A DNA stretch of 64,000 nt from Marinobacter sp. es.042 (GCF_900188315.1 NZ_LT897781.1:2976001-3040000); one strand, 5' to 3'; shown: positions 27,763 through 36,412, counted from the first letter of the stretch. Numbers and translations: made by a program. Notes: generated by a model not told the origin, from the letters alone.

Positions 27763-27792
27763 TTGCAAAATTAATGATAATCGTTATTATTT
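27763..27792 (+). promoter_or_regulatory. Fur box overlapping a sigma-70 promoter of the exb-ton operon
   Basis: AATGATAATCGTTATTATT (about 27773-27791) closely matches the Fur consensus of inverted GATAAT units. It overlaps a promoter made of TTGCAA (27763-27768), 16 bases, then TATTAT (27785-27790). Repression by Fe2+-Fur is therefore expected, with induction of the TonB system under iron limitation. The exbB ATG lies 36 bases further on. Confidence 0.82.
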
Positions 27793-27825
27793 AGGTCCAA
27801 TTTTGTACAAAAAGCGCCTTTTCCA

Positions 27826-28614
27826 ATGACGGACCTCACCTTGCCCCTGAACACTGCCCCGCTCACCCAACTTGTTGATATGGGAGGCCCTGTAATGGTT
27901 GTGCTCGTGGCAACTGCCGTCATCGGGCTCGTCACTTTTATCTACCTGATGCTTCTTGGCGCCCTCTATGCGCCGCGATTGTCGGGCCGTCTTAAAAAAA
28001 CCGTAATGGACTGGCAGAGCAATCCGGCTTCGGTGCGGCCTTCCGAAATACGATATCAGGCAGGCCGATTAGGCCGGTTAAATCCGCTTCAGCGCCTTGT
28101 CACCGATACGATTGAGGCGATACACAACGGCGAGGACGACCGCAAGATCCGGGAAACCGCCGCCCGGGATGCGCAGCATTCATTAGAGCCGTTCGAAGCG
28201 CCCCTGAAGATCATCGAAGTCATTGCCGCGCTGGCTCCTCTTCTCGGCCTGCTGGGAACCGTGCTGGGCATGATGGAGGCCTTCAGCGCCATGGCGGCTA
28301 CCGAAGGCCGTGCCAATGTTACCCAGCTCAGTGGCGGTATCTACGAGGCCCTGACCACCACCGCTGCGGGCCTGGTCGTGGCCATACCGTTTGCTGCACT
28401 GGCTGCATGGATCGAGTTCCGGCTGCGACGCATCCACAAGACCATCAACAGTACCCTGGTTTCGATTCTGCATATTGTGCCGGAACAGACTCTGGACGCT
28501 GATGAAGCAGACTACCAGGTTCCTGAACAGCAGCTTCACAGCGAGACAGCCGGGGACGAGCCCGACCGCTATACAACTGCCCGGGGTCAGCGATTCGCCC
28601 ATGCAACTGGTTGA
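27826..28614 (+). CDS. exbB: ExbB-type proton channel subunit
   Basis: The 262-residue protein is of the MotA/TolQ/ExbB family, with three membrane helices. The conserved block ALAPLLGLLGTVLGMMEAFS and the last helix EALTTTAAGLVVAIPFAALA line the proton path. The C-terminal tail is longer and more acidic than in E. coli ExbB. It forms the inner-membrane motor with the two ExbD proteins and TonB encoded next. The Fur box upstream ties it to iron uptake. The downstream exbD starts inside its last codons (14-base overlap). Confidence 0.92.
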   Translation: MTDLTLPLNTAPLTQLVDMGGPVMVVLVATAVIGLVTFIYLMLLGALYAPRLSGRLKKTVMDWQSNPASVRPSEIRYQAGRLGRLNPLQRLVTDTIEAIHNGEDDRKIRETAARDAQHSLEPFEAPLKIIEVIAALAPLLGLLGTVLGMMEAFSAMAATEGRANVTQLSGGIYEALTTTAAGLVVAIPFAALAAWIEFRLRRIHKTINSTLVSILHIVPEQTLDADEADYQVPEQQLHSETAGDEPDRYTTARGQRFAHATG

Positions 28615-28996
28615 ACCAAGGCCGAGTCGCCCGATCCCGATACGGATCACGCCCCTGATCGACGTCGTCTTCATACTCCTGGTGTTCTTTATGCTGACCA
28701 CCCGCCTGTTGCCAGTCGACTACCTGGAACTTGCAAATAACACCTCCAGCCGAAGCCCGGTCACTGGCGAGCCTCTGCCTGAGCTGACCGTGTCTGCCAA
28801 TGGCAAGGTGCAATGGCAGGGGCAATCCATGGCCCTCGATCAGCTTGTGAGCGAACTGGGAGAGGCCGGTATCACCGAAGTAAACCTCGCGACGACGGGT
28901 GATACGCCTCTGGGAGCCTTCACCAGGATACTCAGCGGCTTGACTGAGCAGAATATAGACACCCACTGGAAGCGGGCGAAACCACAGACACCATGA
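28601..28996 (+). CDS. exbD: ExbD-type subunit with the channel aspartate
   Basis: The 131-residue protein has one N-terminal membrane helix with TPLIDVVFILLVFFML. Asp21 matches the essential proton-carrying Asp25 of E. coli ExbD. A periplasmic domain follows. The ATG at 28601 is chosen from family length, since an open frame extends upstream inside exbB. It overlaps exbB by 14 bases and the next gene by four (ATGA), so the operon is tightly coupled. The protein should energise TonB using the proton gradient. Confidence 0.9.
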   Translation: MQLVEPRPSRPIPIRITPLIDVVFILLVFFMLTTRLLPVDYLELANNTSSRSPVTGEPLPELTVSANGKVQWQGQSMALDQLVSELGEAGITEVNLATTGDTPLGAFTRILSGLTEQNIDTHWKRAKPQTP

Positions 28997-29403
28997 GCGA
29001 TCTGGTTCCACCTCCCTTCACCTCCGGCAAAACCTTGATGGAACGCGTGGAAGATGCACTTCTGCCGTTGATCAATCTGGTATTTCTGCTTCTCATGTTT
29101 TTCATCGTTGCCGGCCAGTTGACCGACAACCCACTTCCGGAATTGCCCGTCACGCAGCAGGCTGAGGACCGCCAGTCGCCCCATGCAGACATGATTGTCA
29201 GCGCAGAAGGCGAGTGGAGAGTGGATGGCGAGCTGCTCGACAGGGAGTCTCTGGTTGCCAGACTGCCAACACCTGACGAAGAGCAACCACTGAAAATCGC
29301 CGCTTCCGAAGGAATCAGCATGGCGGATGTGGAGTCACTCTTCCGATTGCTTGAGGAAGCCGGATACCAGGATATCCTGTTGTTGACGGAGCCTGGCCAA
29401 TGA
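28993..29403 (+). CDS. Second ExbD-type subunit lacking the channel aspartate
   Basis: The 136-residue protein has the ExbD layout: a short cytoplasmic N terminus, one helix ([20 protein letters not shown]) and a periplasmic domain. At the position of the essential Asp there is Asn28 (PLIN versus PLID in the preceding gene). The helix is otherwise well conserved. ExbD works as a dimer inside an ExbB pentamer, so a mixed dimer with one protonatable Asp is conceivable. The ATG overlaps the previous stop, and its own stop overlaps the tonB start. The substitution is directly visible; the mixed-dimer idea is inference. Confidence 0.88.
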   Translation: MSDLVPPPFTSGKTLMERVEDALLPLINLVFLLLMFFIVAGQLTDNPLPELPVTQQAEDRQSPHADMIVSAEGEWRVDGELLDRESLVARLPTPDEEQPLKIAASEGISMADVESLFRLLEEAGYQDILLLTEPGQ

Positions 29404-30134
29404 TGCCGCAACAACCACCCTTCCGGTGGGCACTTTTGCTGCTGGCATGTGTGATCACCTTTGTTGCCCTGGTCTTCGCTTCACCGGAAAAGACGGTGGA
29501 GCTCAATACTCTGGGCGAATCCGCCGTCAACACCGCGCCCGCCATCCGCATAAAGCTGGCTGGCGAGCCCGCTCCCAGGCCCGAGCCTGTGGCTGCTCCG
29601 GAACCGAAGCCACAGCCGAAACCGCAACCTATGCCAGAGCCGGAACCTGAGCCGGAACCTGAGCCAGAGCCAGAGCGAGAGCCTGACCCCGAATCTGAGC
29701 CCGAACCGTTAACACAGCCGACGCCCGAACCTGAGGTCACCGAGCAGGTTACAGAAGCAGAGACGCCGGTTGGCGATCCCGTGGAAACGGAAACCCGGGA
29801 GCAATCTCAGGCGACCGTTCCGCTTCAGAACGCTGGCGTCAGATCAGAAGTGGATAATTACCTGTCCAGGCTCAGCCGCCACCTTGCCAGGTATTATGAA
29901 TATCCCCGCCGGGCAAGACGGCTCGGCCAGGAAGGCACTCCCGTGATCGTGTTCGAGTTTCGGAGGGACGGGTCCCTGGTGGCACACAGCCTGAGAGCCA
30001 GCTCCGGACATCAGCTTCTGGATGAGTCGGCTCTGGCCATGTTGGAGCAGGCAGAGCCTCTTCCGGCCGTGCCTGATGAGATATCAGGAAAGAAATTCCG
30101 TTACGCACTGCCCGTACGATTTCGCCTCCGCTGA
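29400..30134 (+). CDS. tonB: TonB energy transducer
   Basis: The 244-residue protein has an N-terminal membrane anchor (about residues 9-27). A periplasm-spanning Pro/Glu/Lys-rich linker follows (about 56-120) with long runs of alternating Glu-Pro. The C-terminal TonB domain (about 150-244, with [20 protein letters not shown] and [20 protein letters not shown]) contacts TonB boxes of outer-membrane receptors. It is the last gene of the exbB-exbD-exbD'-tonB unit. The linker DNA is an imperfect hexanucleotide repeat and may vary in length between strains. Confidence 0.93.
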   Translation: MMPQQPPFRWALLLLACVITFVALVFASPEKTVELNTLGESAVNTAPAIRIKLAGEPAPRPEPVAAPEPKPQPKPQPMPEPEPEPEPEPEPEREPDPESEPEPLTQPTPEPEVTEQVTEAETPVGDPVETETREQSQATVPLQNAGVRSEVDNYLSRLSRHLARYYEYPRRARRLGQEGTPVIVFEFRRDGSLVAHSLRASSGHQLLDESALAMLEQAEPLPAVPDEISGKKFRYALPVRFRLR

Positions 30135-30170
30135 ACCGGGCAATACTCGAGCAAGTTTTTGCCATGACAG

Positions 30171-30203
30171 CAATCCTTCGCCTGGCCTTCGGGCGCAGGA
30201 TTG
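30171..30203. terminator. Hairpin after tonB
   Basis: CAATCCT-T-CGCC pairs with GGCG-C-AGGATTG around a short loop, 36 bases after the tonB stop. It lacks a T run, so termination is uncertain. It may protect the 3' end of the operon RNA. Confidence 0.35.
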
Positions 30204-30268
30204 CCTGGCCCGCCCCAAGCATCAACGAAAAATAGATACCTCTTTGTTTTAAATACAATTACTTAATC

Positions 30269-30284
30269 TGGCACAGGCTTTGTT
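30269..30284 (+). promoter_or_regulatory. Sigma-54-like promoter upstream of hcp
   Basis: TGGCACAGGCTTTGTT fits the -24/-12 consensus TGGCAC-N5-TTGCW except for GT in place of GC at -12. The GG to GT spacing is the required ten bases. Transcription would start near 30295, giving a leader of about 50 bases before the hcp ATG. Type VI secretion hcp genes are often RpoN-dependent, which supports the assignment. Confidence 0.55.
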
Positions 30285-30347
30285 ATGAAAAACAGCGTCC
30301 AGGGAACACCCGGGGACACTATTCATTCACAAGTCATGGAGCAGACT

Positions 30348-30866
30348 ATGCCAACTCCTTGTTATATCAGCATCGAAGGCCAGACCCAGGGCAACATCAC
30401 TGCCGGCGCTTTCACTTCCGATTCCGTCGGCAACATCTACGTGGAAGGCCACGAAGACGAAGTACTGGTGCAGGAATTCAGCCACGTTGTAACCGTACCG
30501 ACCGATCCCCAGTCCGGTCAGCCATCCGGTCAGCGCGTTCACAAGCCGTTCAAGTTCACCTCCGCCCTGAACAAGGCCACCCCGCTGATGTACAACGCCC
30601 TCGCCTCCGGCGAGATGCTGCCCAAGGTCGAACTGAAGTGGTACCGCACCTCCGTTGAGGGCAAACAGGAGCACTTCTTCTCCACCATCCTCGAAGATGC
30701 CACCATCATCGACATCAACTGCAACATGCCCCACTGCCAGGATGCCGGCAACGCCGACTTCACCCAGCTGGTCACCGTTTCCCTGTCCTACCGCAAGGTA
30801 ACCTGGGAGCACGCCGTTGCCGGAACTTCCGGTGCTGACGACTGGCGTTCGCCTATCGAGGCGTGA
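30348..30866 (+). CDS. hcp: Hcp, type VI secretion tube protein (orphan)
   Basis: The 172-residue product is a full-length Hcp1-type protein starting MPTPCYISIEGQTQGNITAG, with the conserved SVGNIYVEGHEDEVLVQEFS and HKPFKFTSALNKATPLMYNA. Hcp forms hexameric rings of the T6SS tube and is itself secreted. The ATG at 30348 has GGAG seven bases upstream and matches the family start. An in-frame ATG at 30285 would lie upstream of the predicted sigma-54 transcript start. No other T6SS gene is nearby, so the sheath and baseplate must be elsewhere. Confidence 0.93.
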   Translation: MPTPCYISIEGQTQGNITAGAFTSDSVGNIYVEGHEDEVLVQEFSHVVTVPTDPQSGQPSGQRVHKPFKFTSALNKATPLMYNALASGEMLPKVELKWYRTSVEGKQEHFFSTILEDATIIDINCNMPHCQDAGNADFTQLVTVSLSYRKVTWEHAVAGTSGADDWRSPIEA

Positions 30867-30888
30867 TCACCCACGCGCTTTCCAGTCA

Positions 30889-30921
30889 ACGGCCGGTCCC
30901 ACCGGCCGTTGTTGTTTTTTT
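30889..30921 (+). terminator. Rho-independent terminator of hcp
   Basis: ACGGCCGGT (30889-30897) pairs with ACCGGCCGT (30901-30909) around CCC, followed by TGTTG and a run of eight T. A strong terminator that isolates hcp from the downstream sprT-like gene. Confidence 0.9.
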
Positions 30922-30977
30922 ACCCCGGCCCCGGCGACGGGTATCATCGCAACAGTACACCCCTTACTGTGCGATCC

Positions 30978-31676
30978 ATGGACAAAAACGATATTCATCA
31001 AATCGGCAAACTGATGTGCACCGTCACCCGGGACTGGCTCTGGCAACCGGCAGAGCAGTGGGTCCGGGAACGCAATCCCGGCAGCGTCCTGCATTGCAGG
31101 GTTGGATCAGGCCAGGCCACCTACCACCGTTACGATTCCCGAGGCCGGCAGCACCTGATCACCTACGGTGCCCGCATGATTGTCGCCAAGCACCAGCCGG
31201 AGACGGCGAGCGGCTGGCTTTCGGGCCGGGAGATCCGTAAACGGGGGTATTTTGGCGGGGAGCTGAGTACACTGAACCTGCTGGCCCATACCTGCTGCCA
31301 CGAGTTTGCCCATCTGTTGCAACAGAGTGCCGGACAGCGGTATCGGGGCTCCGTACACAACCGTCATTTCTACACCATATTGGATGAGTTGCACGAGAGC
31401 GGGGCTGCGCATACCACGCGCGATGCCTTGGTCAGGCAGGCCAGAGAAAAAGGTCTTGCAATGCCAGACACTCCCTTTGAGCCGGTTGATACGCGACCGC
31501 AAATGGCTCTTTGGCAGGTAGGCGATACAGTTCGCTTCGGTGCCGGAAAACGGGAGCTTCAGGGACAGATCATCCGGATCAACCGTAAAACTTGCACGGT
31601 TGACGGTATCGGCCGCTCCAAAGGCGTGCGCTACCGGGTACCGGTGCAGATGCTGAGCAAGTTAAGCCCGGTGTGA
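30978..31676 (+). CDS. SprT-like zinc metalloprotease-fold protein
   Basis: The 232-residue protein carries the HExxH zinc motif as CHEFAHLLQ (His108, Glu109, His112), and a histidine in GSVHNRHF is the probable third ligand. The C-terminal part (WQVGDTVRFGAGKRELQGQI) looks like a small KOW/SH3-like beta domain. SprT/Spartan relatives are metal-dependent proteases or DNA-protein crosslink handlers; bacterial SprT proteins are poorly characterised. The ATG at 30978 (MDKNDIHQIG) is chosen because the upstream extension encodes the terminator sequence of hcp. Confidence 0.82.
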   Translation: MDKNDIHQIGKLMCTVTRDWLWQPAEQWVRERNPGSVLHCRVGSGQATYHRYDSRGRQHLITYGARMIVAKHQPETASGWLSGREIRKRGYFGGELSTLNLLAHTCCHEFAHLLQQSAGQRYRGSVHNRHFYTILDELHESGAAHTTRDALVRQAREKGLAMPDTPFEPVDTRPQMALWQVGDTVRFGAGKRELQGQIIRINRKTCTVDGIGRSKGVRYRVPVQMLSKLSPV

Positions 31677-31794
31677 TGCCTAATGGGCGCCAAAGCCGTG
31701 CAGCCTGCCCTGTCGCAGGGCAGTTTTTCGGGCAGAAACCTTTCTGGAAAACCGGAAAATTCTCAAGCTATTGTTTTAAAAGGCCCTGAAAACG

Positions 31795-31810
31795 TGGCAC
31801 GAAGATCGCT
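31795..31810 (+). promoter_or_regulatory. Sigma-54-like promoter for a candidate small RNA
   Basis: TGGCACGAAGATCGCT matches TGGCACG-N4-TTGCW with a single mismatch (C for T), with GG and GC separated by exactly ten bases. No open frame follows it before a strong terminator, so it would drive a short non-coding RNA starting near 31821. Confidence 0.55.
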
Positions 31811-31820
31811 TTATTAAAAG

Positions 31821-31933
31821 CAAGGACGAACGTCCCGGCCATGGATCAGGCCGGACCATCAGATCATTGTTGTTGGCATTGGCGCCGGATCATCGATTTC
31901 CTACCTTGGGGAAAAGATAGTCCGGCTTTTTTT
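31821..31933 (+). ncRNA. Candidate small RNA with rho-independent terminator
   Basis: In the 339-base gap between the sprT-like gene and the RND pump, a sigma-54-like promoter is followed by about 113 bases without a credible gene. It ends in a stem (GCCGGA at 31884-31889 with TCCGGC at 31921-31926, further pairing inside) and seven T. Upstream in the RNA, CCGGCC and GGCCGG flank ATGGATCA, presenting a GGA in a loop. Similar loops are bound by RsmA/CsrA proteins, but only a few GGA are present. I do not recognise it as a known RNA. Convergent RND genes end at 32016. Confidence 0.5.
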
Positions 31934-32015
31934 GTTGCTCGGCAGGCACAGCCAAAACTAGGGAGTTGCCGGCACTACCCGGGAGAGACTCGACTTCAGA
32001 GCCGACCAGAAAACA

Positions 32016-35000
32016 TCAGTCGCTGCCTGACCGCCAACGCTCCCGCAAGCCAAGAACAAAGATGGTCAGTGACGGCAGGAAGGTCACGGTTACAATCGCT
32101 GCCCCAAGCAGGCCAAACAGAACGATAGCGCCCACGCCTCGATAGAGCTCGGTGCCTTCGCCGGGCAGGAACACCAGGGGCGAGAGGCCGCAGATGGTGG
32201 TCAGGGTGGTCATGGCAATCGGGCGCAGGCGGGTCTGGACGGCGGCAGTGACGGCCTGCACTACGGTAACGCCTTTCTGACGGAGGTTCTGCCGGGCCTG
32301 GTCCACCACCAGGATCGGGTTATTCACCACTGTGCCCATCAAAATCAGAAAGCCCAGCATGGTAATCATGTCGAAGGGTTGTCGCAGAGGCTGGAGGCCA
32401 ATCGTGGGCAGCAGGCCACCGACCAGGTTCATCAGGGCCAGGCCCACGATGCCACCGGCCACGCCAAGCGGTATGGCGGTCATGATCAGCAGCGGGAATC
32501 CCCAGTGCGCGAAGATGGCCACCAGCAGCAGGTAAACAATGGCAATGGCAATGATGAAATTGCCGGTCAGGGCATCCCGTGTGGCGTTCAACTGGTCGCT
32601 GGCGCCGGAGATATCCACGTTCACATTCGCGGGCAACGCGCCGCTGTCCCGCATGAACTGCAACAGTTCCGTGCGCACCCTCTCGACGCCGGCTTCGAGC
32701 GGCACATCGTCCGGGGGAATCACGTTCAGGGTCACGGTGCGGCGACCGTCCACCCGGCGGACCGTGCTGGTATCGACGGTTTCCTCGATGGTGGCCAGGC
32801 TGGAGAGCGGCAAGGTCGCGCCCTGGGGCGTGTGCACCATGACATCCGGCAGGCTGTCCAGTGACGGGTTGCGACCCTCGCTGCCGTAGACATAGATATC
32901 GATCTTTTCGTCGTCCAGGAAGAAATCGTCGACGTAGCTGCCCTCGGTCAGGGAGGCCACGGTAAAGCCAATGCCTTCAGCGCCAAGGCCAAGTTCCGCG
33001 GCGCGATCCCAGTCAGGCATGATCTGGATCAGCGGCTGTGCCAGAGACAGCGTGGAGGGCTGGCTCTGGATGCGGGGATTGTCGAAGATTTCCTCGGCGC
33101 GCTGATAGGCAGCGTTCGCAGCGCCGTAGACCGACACCAGGTCCGGCCCCGAGATGTCCAGATTGATGCTGCGGGTGCCGCCGTCGTTGCTGGAGATGAT
33201 GGAACCCTTGGCCGCGAAGGCGCGCATGCCCGGGAACTGTTCATAGAACCGGGTGATCTCGTCCATCAGGGCTTCGATGTGCCTCGGGTTCAGTGTCTCG
33301 GCGATGATCCGGATCCTGGTGGGCGTTACCTGCATGTTGAGATAGGCCATGGGCGGCACGCTGGTTTCGCCCGCGGCGTAGGCCTGGCCGTCCGCGTTCA
33401 CGTGGGGCAGGAAGTAGTCTTCCACCTGGCGGGCAATGGCTTCCATCTCCTGGAGGTTGTAGCCCGGCGGCGCCGACATGGCGGCAAAGGTCTTGGGCTC
33501 CTCACCTTCCGGCAGGTATTCGGCGGGTGGGGTCAGCACAAAAATCACCCACAGGCTGACGCCGACGGTTGCGGCCATCACCAGAAGCCGGCGCACCGTG
33601 CCATTCACCAGCCATCGCACCGCCCCCATGGCGGTCCCGCTCCAGCGACCCGAGGTTTCGTTGCCGTATTCATCGGTGGTCACGCCCCGACGGCCGAAAT
33701 CCAGCCGGGCGCAGAGGGTGGGTATGATGGTGATTGCCACCAACATGGAGGCGAGAATGGCGGCAGAGATGGCAATGGCCACGTCGGAATAAAGCTGGCC
33801 CGCCTCTTCCTCGATAAACAGGATCGGCAGGAACACCAGAATGGTTGTGGTGGTGGACGCCAGCACCGCCGGCCAGACTTCGCGCACGCCCTTGAGGGCC
33901 GATTCGAAACGGTCCAGCCCCAAACGCCGGTGTCGTTCGATGTTCTCCAGCACCACGATGCTGTTGTCCACCGTCATGCCGATGGCAAAGGCGATACCGG
34001 CCAGAGAAATCACGTTGATGGTGCGGCCGGTGATCAGCAGCCCGATAAACGCGGCTATGGCACACAGCGGTATACCTACCACCCCGGCAAACGTGGCCCG
34101 GCCGGATCTCAGAAACAGGAACATCACCAGGGTTGCGAAGGCGGCACCAATCCCCAGATTGGTCCAGACGTTGGCCACCGAGGCTTCCACATAACGGGCA
34201 TCGTCTGCGGTCAGGCCCAGCCTCATGCCCGCCGGCTCTAGCACCTCCCGGTTGATGGCGGCCACTTCGTCCATCATCGCGCGTTTGATATCAATGACGT
34301 TCGAGCCGCTTTCACGGCGCACCTGCAGGCCAATCACCCGCTGGCCGTTGATAAAGGACAACTCCCGGATCCGGGAGTGGCCCTGCTGAACCCGGGCCAC
34401 CTCACCAAGGCGCACCACGCTGTCACCCTGCCGGCGTACCACCAGCTGTTCCAGGGATTCAACATCGTCAAAACGCCCGACCGTGCGCAACAGATACCGG
34501 CGCTTGCCAGAGTCGATCTCGCCGCCGGAAATGTCCTGGTTGCGGGCCACGATTGCGTTGCGCAGATCCACCAGGCTCAGGCCGCGCTGGGCCAGGGCGG
34601 ATTCGTCCACAATGATCTGCATCTGCCGGTCGGCACCACCGCCAACGGTAACCTCGGAAACCCCCGGCACACTCTCCATCCTTGGCCGGACGCGATCCTC
34701 GATGAAATCGCGCATGAGCTCGATGTCCAGCTCGCGGGGATTGCCCTCCAGGGTAGCGACACGGAAATACATGAACGCATTGGATGAGAAAGACGCCGCG
34801 ACAATCCGTGGCTCATCGACGTTTCTCGGGTAATCAGGGACTTGGCTCAGGGCATTGTTGATCTGGATGAGGGTCTCGGTGATATTCACCCCGAACGGGA
34901 ACTCCAGCTCGATCTCCGCCGCGCCGCTGGATGCGGTGGATGTCATCCGGCTCAGGTTCGGAACATTGCGCAGGAACCGTTCCTGCTCAATCAGTATGTC

Positions 35001-35177
35001 CTTCTCGATGTCCTGGGGCGTCGCACCGGGCCAGCTGGTCTCAACGGTGACGGTGCGCACTTCCAGGTCCGGAATCATCTGAACCGGAATCCGAAGCGCC
35101 GCGGCAGTTCCAAGAATGGCAACGATCAGGGCGATAACGGTAACCAGAGTGCCATGACGGATAATGCCGGCGAACAT
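32016..35177 (-). CDS. RND family efflux pump, inner-membrane subunit
   Basis: The 1053-residue protein has the AcrB/MdtB-like layout: 12 membrane helices and two large periplasmic loops. The segment GIAFAIGMTVDNSIVVLENI in helix 4 carries the proton-relay Asp (VDN). A matching block near the end (LGFLILMGTVVNNPILVVDQ) belongs to helix 10. It starts at an ATG that overlaps the stop of the adaptor gene (TGATG). It forms a tripartite pump with that adaptor and an outer-membrane channel not in the window. The divergence from AcrB (VDN rather than DD) suggests substrates other than classic AcrB drugs, which is inference. Confidence 0.92.
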   Translation of the reverse strand: MFAGIIRHGTLVTVIALIVAILGTAAALRIPVQMIPDLEVRTVTVETSWPGATPQDIEKDILIEQERFLRNVPNLSRMTSTASSGAAEIELEFPFGVNITETLIQINNALSQVPDYPRNVDEPRIVAASFSSNAFMYFRVATLEGNPRELDIELMRDFIEDRVRPRMESVPGVSEVTVGGGADRQMQIIVDESALAQRGLSLVDLRNAIVARNQDISGGEIDSGKRRYLLRTVGRFDDVESLEQLVVRRQGDSVVRLGEVARVQQGHSRIRELSFINGQRVIGLQVRRESGSNVIDIKRAMMDEVAAINREVLEPAGMRLGLTADDARYVEASVANVWTNLGIGAAFATLVMFLFLRSGRATFAGVVGIPLCAIAAFIGLLITGRTINVISLAGIAFAIGMTVDNSIVVLENIERHRRLGLDRFESALKGVREVWPAVLASTTTTILVFLPILFIEEEAGQLYSDVAIAISAAILASMLVAITIIPTLCARLDFGRRGVTTDEYGNETSGRWSGTAMGAVRWLVNGTVRRLLVMAATVGVSLWVIFVLTPPAEYLPEGEEPKTFAAMSAPPGYNLQEMEAIARQVEDYFLPHVNADGQAYAAGETSVPPMAYLNMQVTPTRIRIIAETLNPRHIEALMDEITRFYEQFPGMRAFAAKGSIISSNDGGTRSINLDISGPDLVSVYGAANAAYQRAEEIFDNPRIQSQPSTLSLAQPLIQIMPDWDRAAELGLGAEGIGFTVASLTEGSYVDDFFLDDEKIDIYVYGSEGRNPSLDSLPDVMVHTPQGATLPLSSLATIEETVDTSTVRRVDGRRTVTLNVIPPDDVPLEAGVERVRTELLQFMRDSGALPANVNVDISGASDQLNATRDALTGNFIIAIAIVYLLLVAIFAHWGFPLLIMTAIPLGVAGGIVGLALMNLVGGLLPTIGLQPLRQPFDMITMLGFLILMGTVVNNPILVVDQARQNLRQKGVTVVQAVTAAVQTRLRPIAMTTLTTICGLSPLVFLPGEGTELYRGVGAIVLFGLLGAAIVTVTFLPSLTIFVLGLRERWRSGSD

Positions 35178-36253
35178 CAGCGGCTCTCCCGTTCGGCAAT
35201 GCGCACGCTGATACCCTCGCTCAGGGACTCGTTGCCACGAACCACCACGCGCTGGCCGGTCTCAAGACCGCTGATTATCTCAACCCGCCCCTCAAAACCT
35301 GTGCCGAGACGCACCCGCTTTTCCTGAACGGTCCAGGTCTCTTCATCCGCCGGCTCGGCGATCCATACCGTGGTCCGTCCTTCGGGATAACGGTTAATAG
35401 CATCGCGGGAAACCGTCAAGCCCCGCTCCCCGGTGGTGACCCGCAGCACCGCCTGCACCGCCATGCCCGGAAGCAGCTTCAAGGTATCCGGTTTTATCGC
35501 TCGAAGAAGAAAGGTTCTGGACCGGGGGTCGTTGATCGGCACCAGGACATCGATGGTGGCCTGGCTCAGTTCCTCGTCGTTTTGCACCAACAGCCGGCTG
35601 TTGTCGTCGATGCGCTTGAAAAAGGCCTGGGGCACCTGGAAATCCAGTCGCAGGTTTTCGGTATCCACCAGCGTCAACAGCTGGTCACCCGGGGTTACCC
35701 ATTCACCGAGATCCCGAAAGCGCTCGCTGACCACGCCATCGAAGGGCGCGGTCACACGGTGACGGCCGGCCATGACTTCAACCTGCTGCCGGGCAGCTTC
35801 CAGGCGGGCCAGGGTGGCTTCATTGGCGGCAACCGCACTCTCCCGGGCACTGACTTCCGTTGCTGCAATATTACGGCCCGCACCCACAGACCTGGCTTCG
35901 CGCAGTCTCCGCCGGGCTTCCTCTAACCGGCTTCGGGCCTCCTCAGCCTCGGCCCTGGCGGCCGCCAGCTCCCAGGTCACCATTTCATCATCCAGCGCAA
36001 CCAGCACATCACCCTGGGAAACCCGATCACCGGTTTCCACCCGAACCTCGTCCAGGAGGCCGGCTACCGCCGCGGACATGCCTGAGACACGAAGGGCGTT
36101 TACCGTCCCGTTCAGGGTGACTTCCTGCACAATGTCCTCGGAAGACACTGTCTCCAACTGGACGCCGGGTAAATCCTGAGCCGCGGCGAACAGAGGAAAC
36201 AGACTGCAGACAGACAATAAGACCCCGTGCAGGGTCCTGATAGCGTTACCCAC
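35177..36253 (-). CDS. RND efflux periplasmic adaptor (membrane fusion protein)
   Basis: The 358-residue protein has a signal peptide (residues about 1-24, LFAAA then QDLPG). A lipoyl-like half (LDEVRVETGDRVSQGDVLVA), a coiled-coil hairpin (about 80-160, rich in Ala, Glu and Arg), the second lipoyl half and a beta-barrel domain follow. The start is the GTG at 36253, preceded by GGAGAAAAGGAC; an in-frame ATG at 36289 would spoil the signal peptide. It bridges the RND pump encoded next to an outer-membrane channel. It is divergent from the wax synthase gene. Confidence 0.9.
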   Translation of the reverse strand: MGNAIRTLHGVLLSVCSLFPLFAAAQDLPGVQLETVSSEDIVQEVTLNGTVNALRVSGMSAAVAGLLDEVRVETGDRVSQGDVLVALDDEMVTWELAAARAEAEEARSRLEEARRRLREARSVGAGRNIAATEVSARESAVAANEATLARLEAARQQVEVMAGRHRVTAPFDGVVSERFRDLGEWVTPGDQLLTLVDTENLRLDFQVPQAFFKRIDDNSRLLVQNDEELSQATIDVLVPINDPRSRTFLLRAIKPDTLKLLPGMAVQAVLRVTTGERGLTVSRDAINRYPEGRTTVWIAEPADEETWTVQEKRVRLGTGFEGRVEIISGLETGQRVVVRGNESLSEGISVRIAERESR

Positions 36254-36412
36254 GTCCTTTTCTCCATGAGTCATGTGCGATGGATGCAATTGCTAACTTT
36301 AAAGAATGACCTACGATGAAAACGTCCGTCCGGACCTCGGACCACGTTTGGCCCGACCATTGAAGTCAATGCATACCGAGGTCAATTCCGTTCCAATCCA
36401 TCTGCGCTACTA

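Noticed and set aside
30285..30347. Longer N terminus for Hcp from the ATG at 30285
   Set aside because: The extra 21 residues are not found in Hcp proteins, the site lies before the predicted transcript start, and the ATG at 30348 has its own ribosome site.
31821..31933. Candidate small RNA as 4.5S RNA, 6S RNA or tmRNA
   Set aside because: The conserved 4.5S tetraloop region, the 6S bubble pattern and the tmRNA tRNA-like end are all absent.
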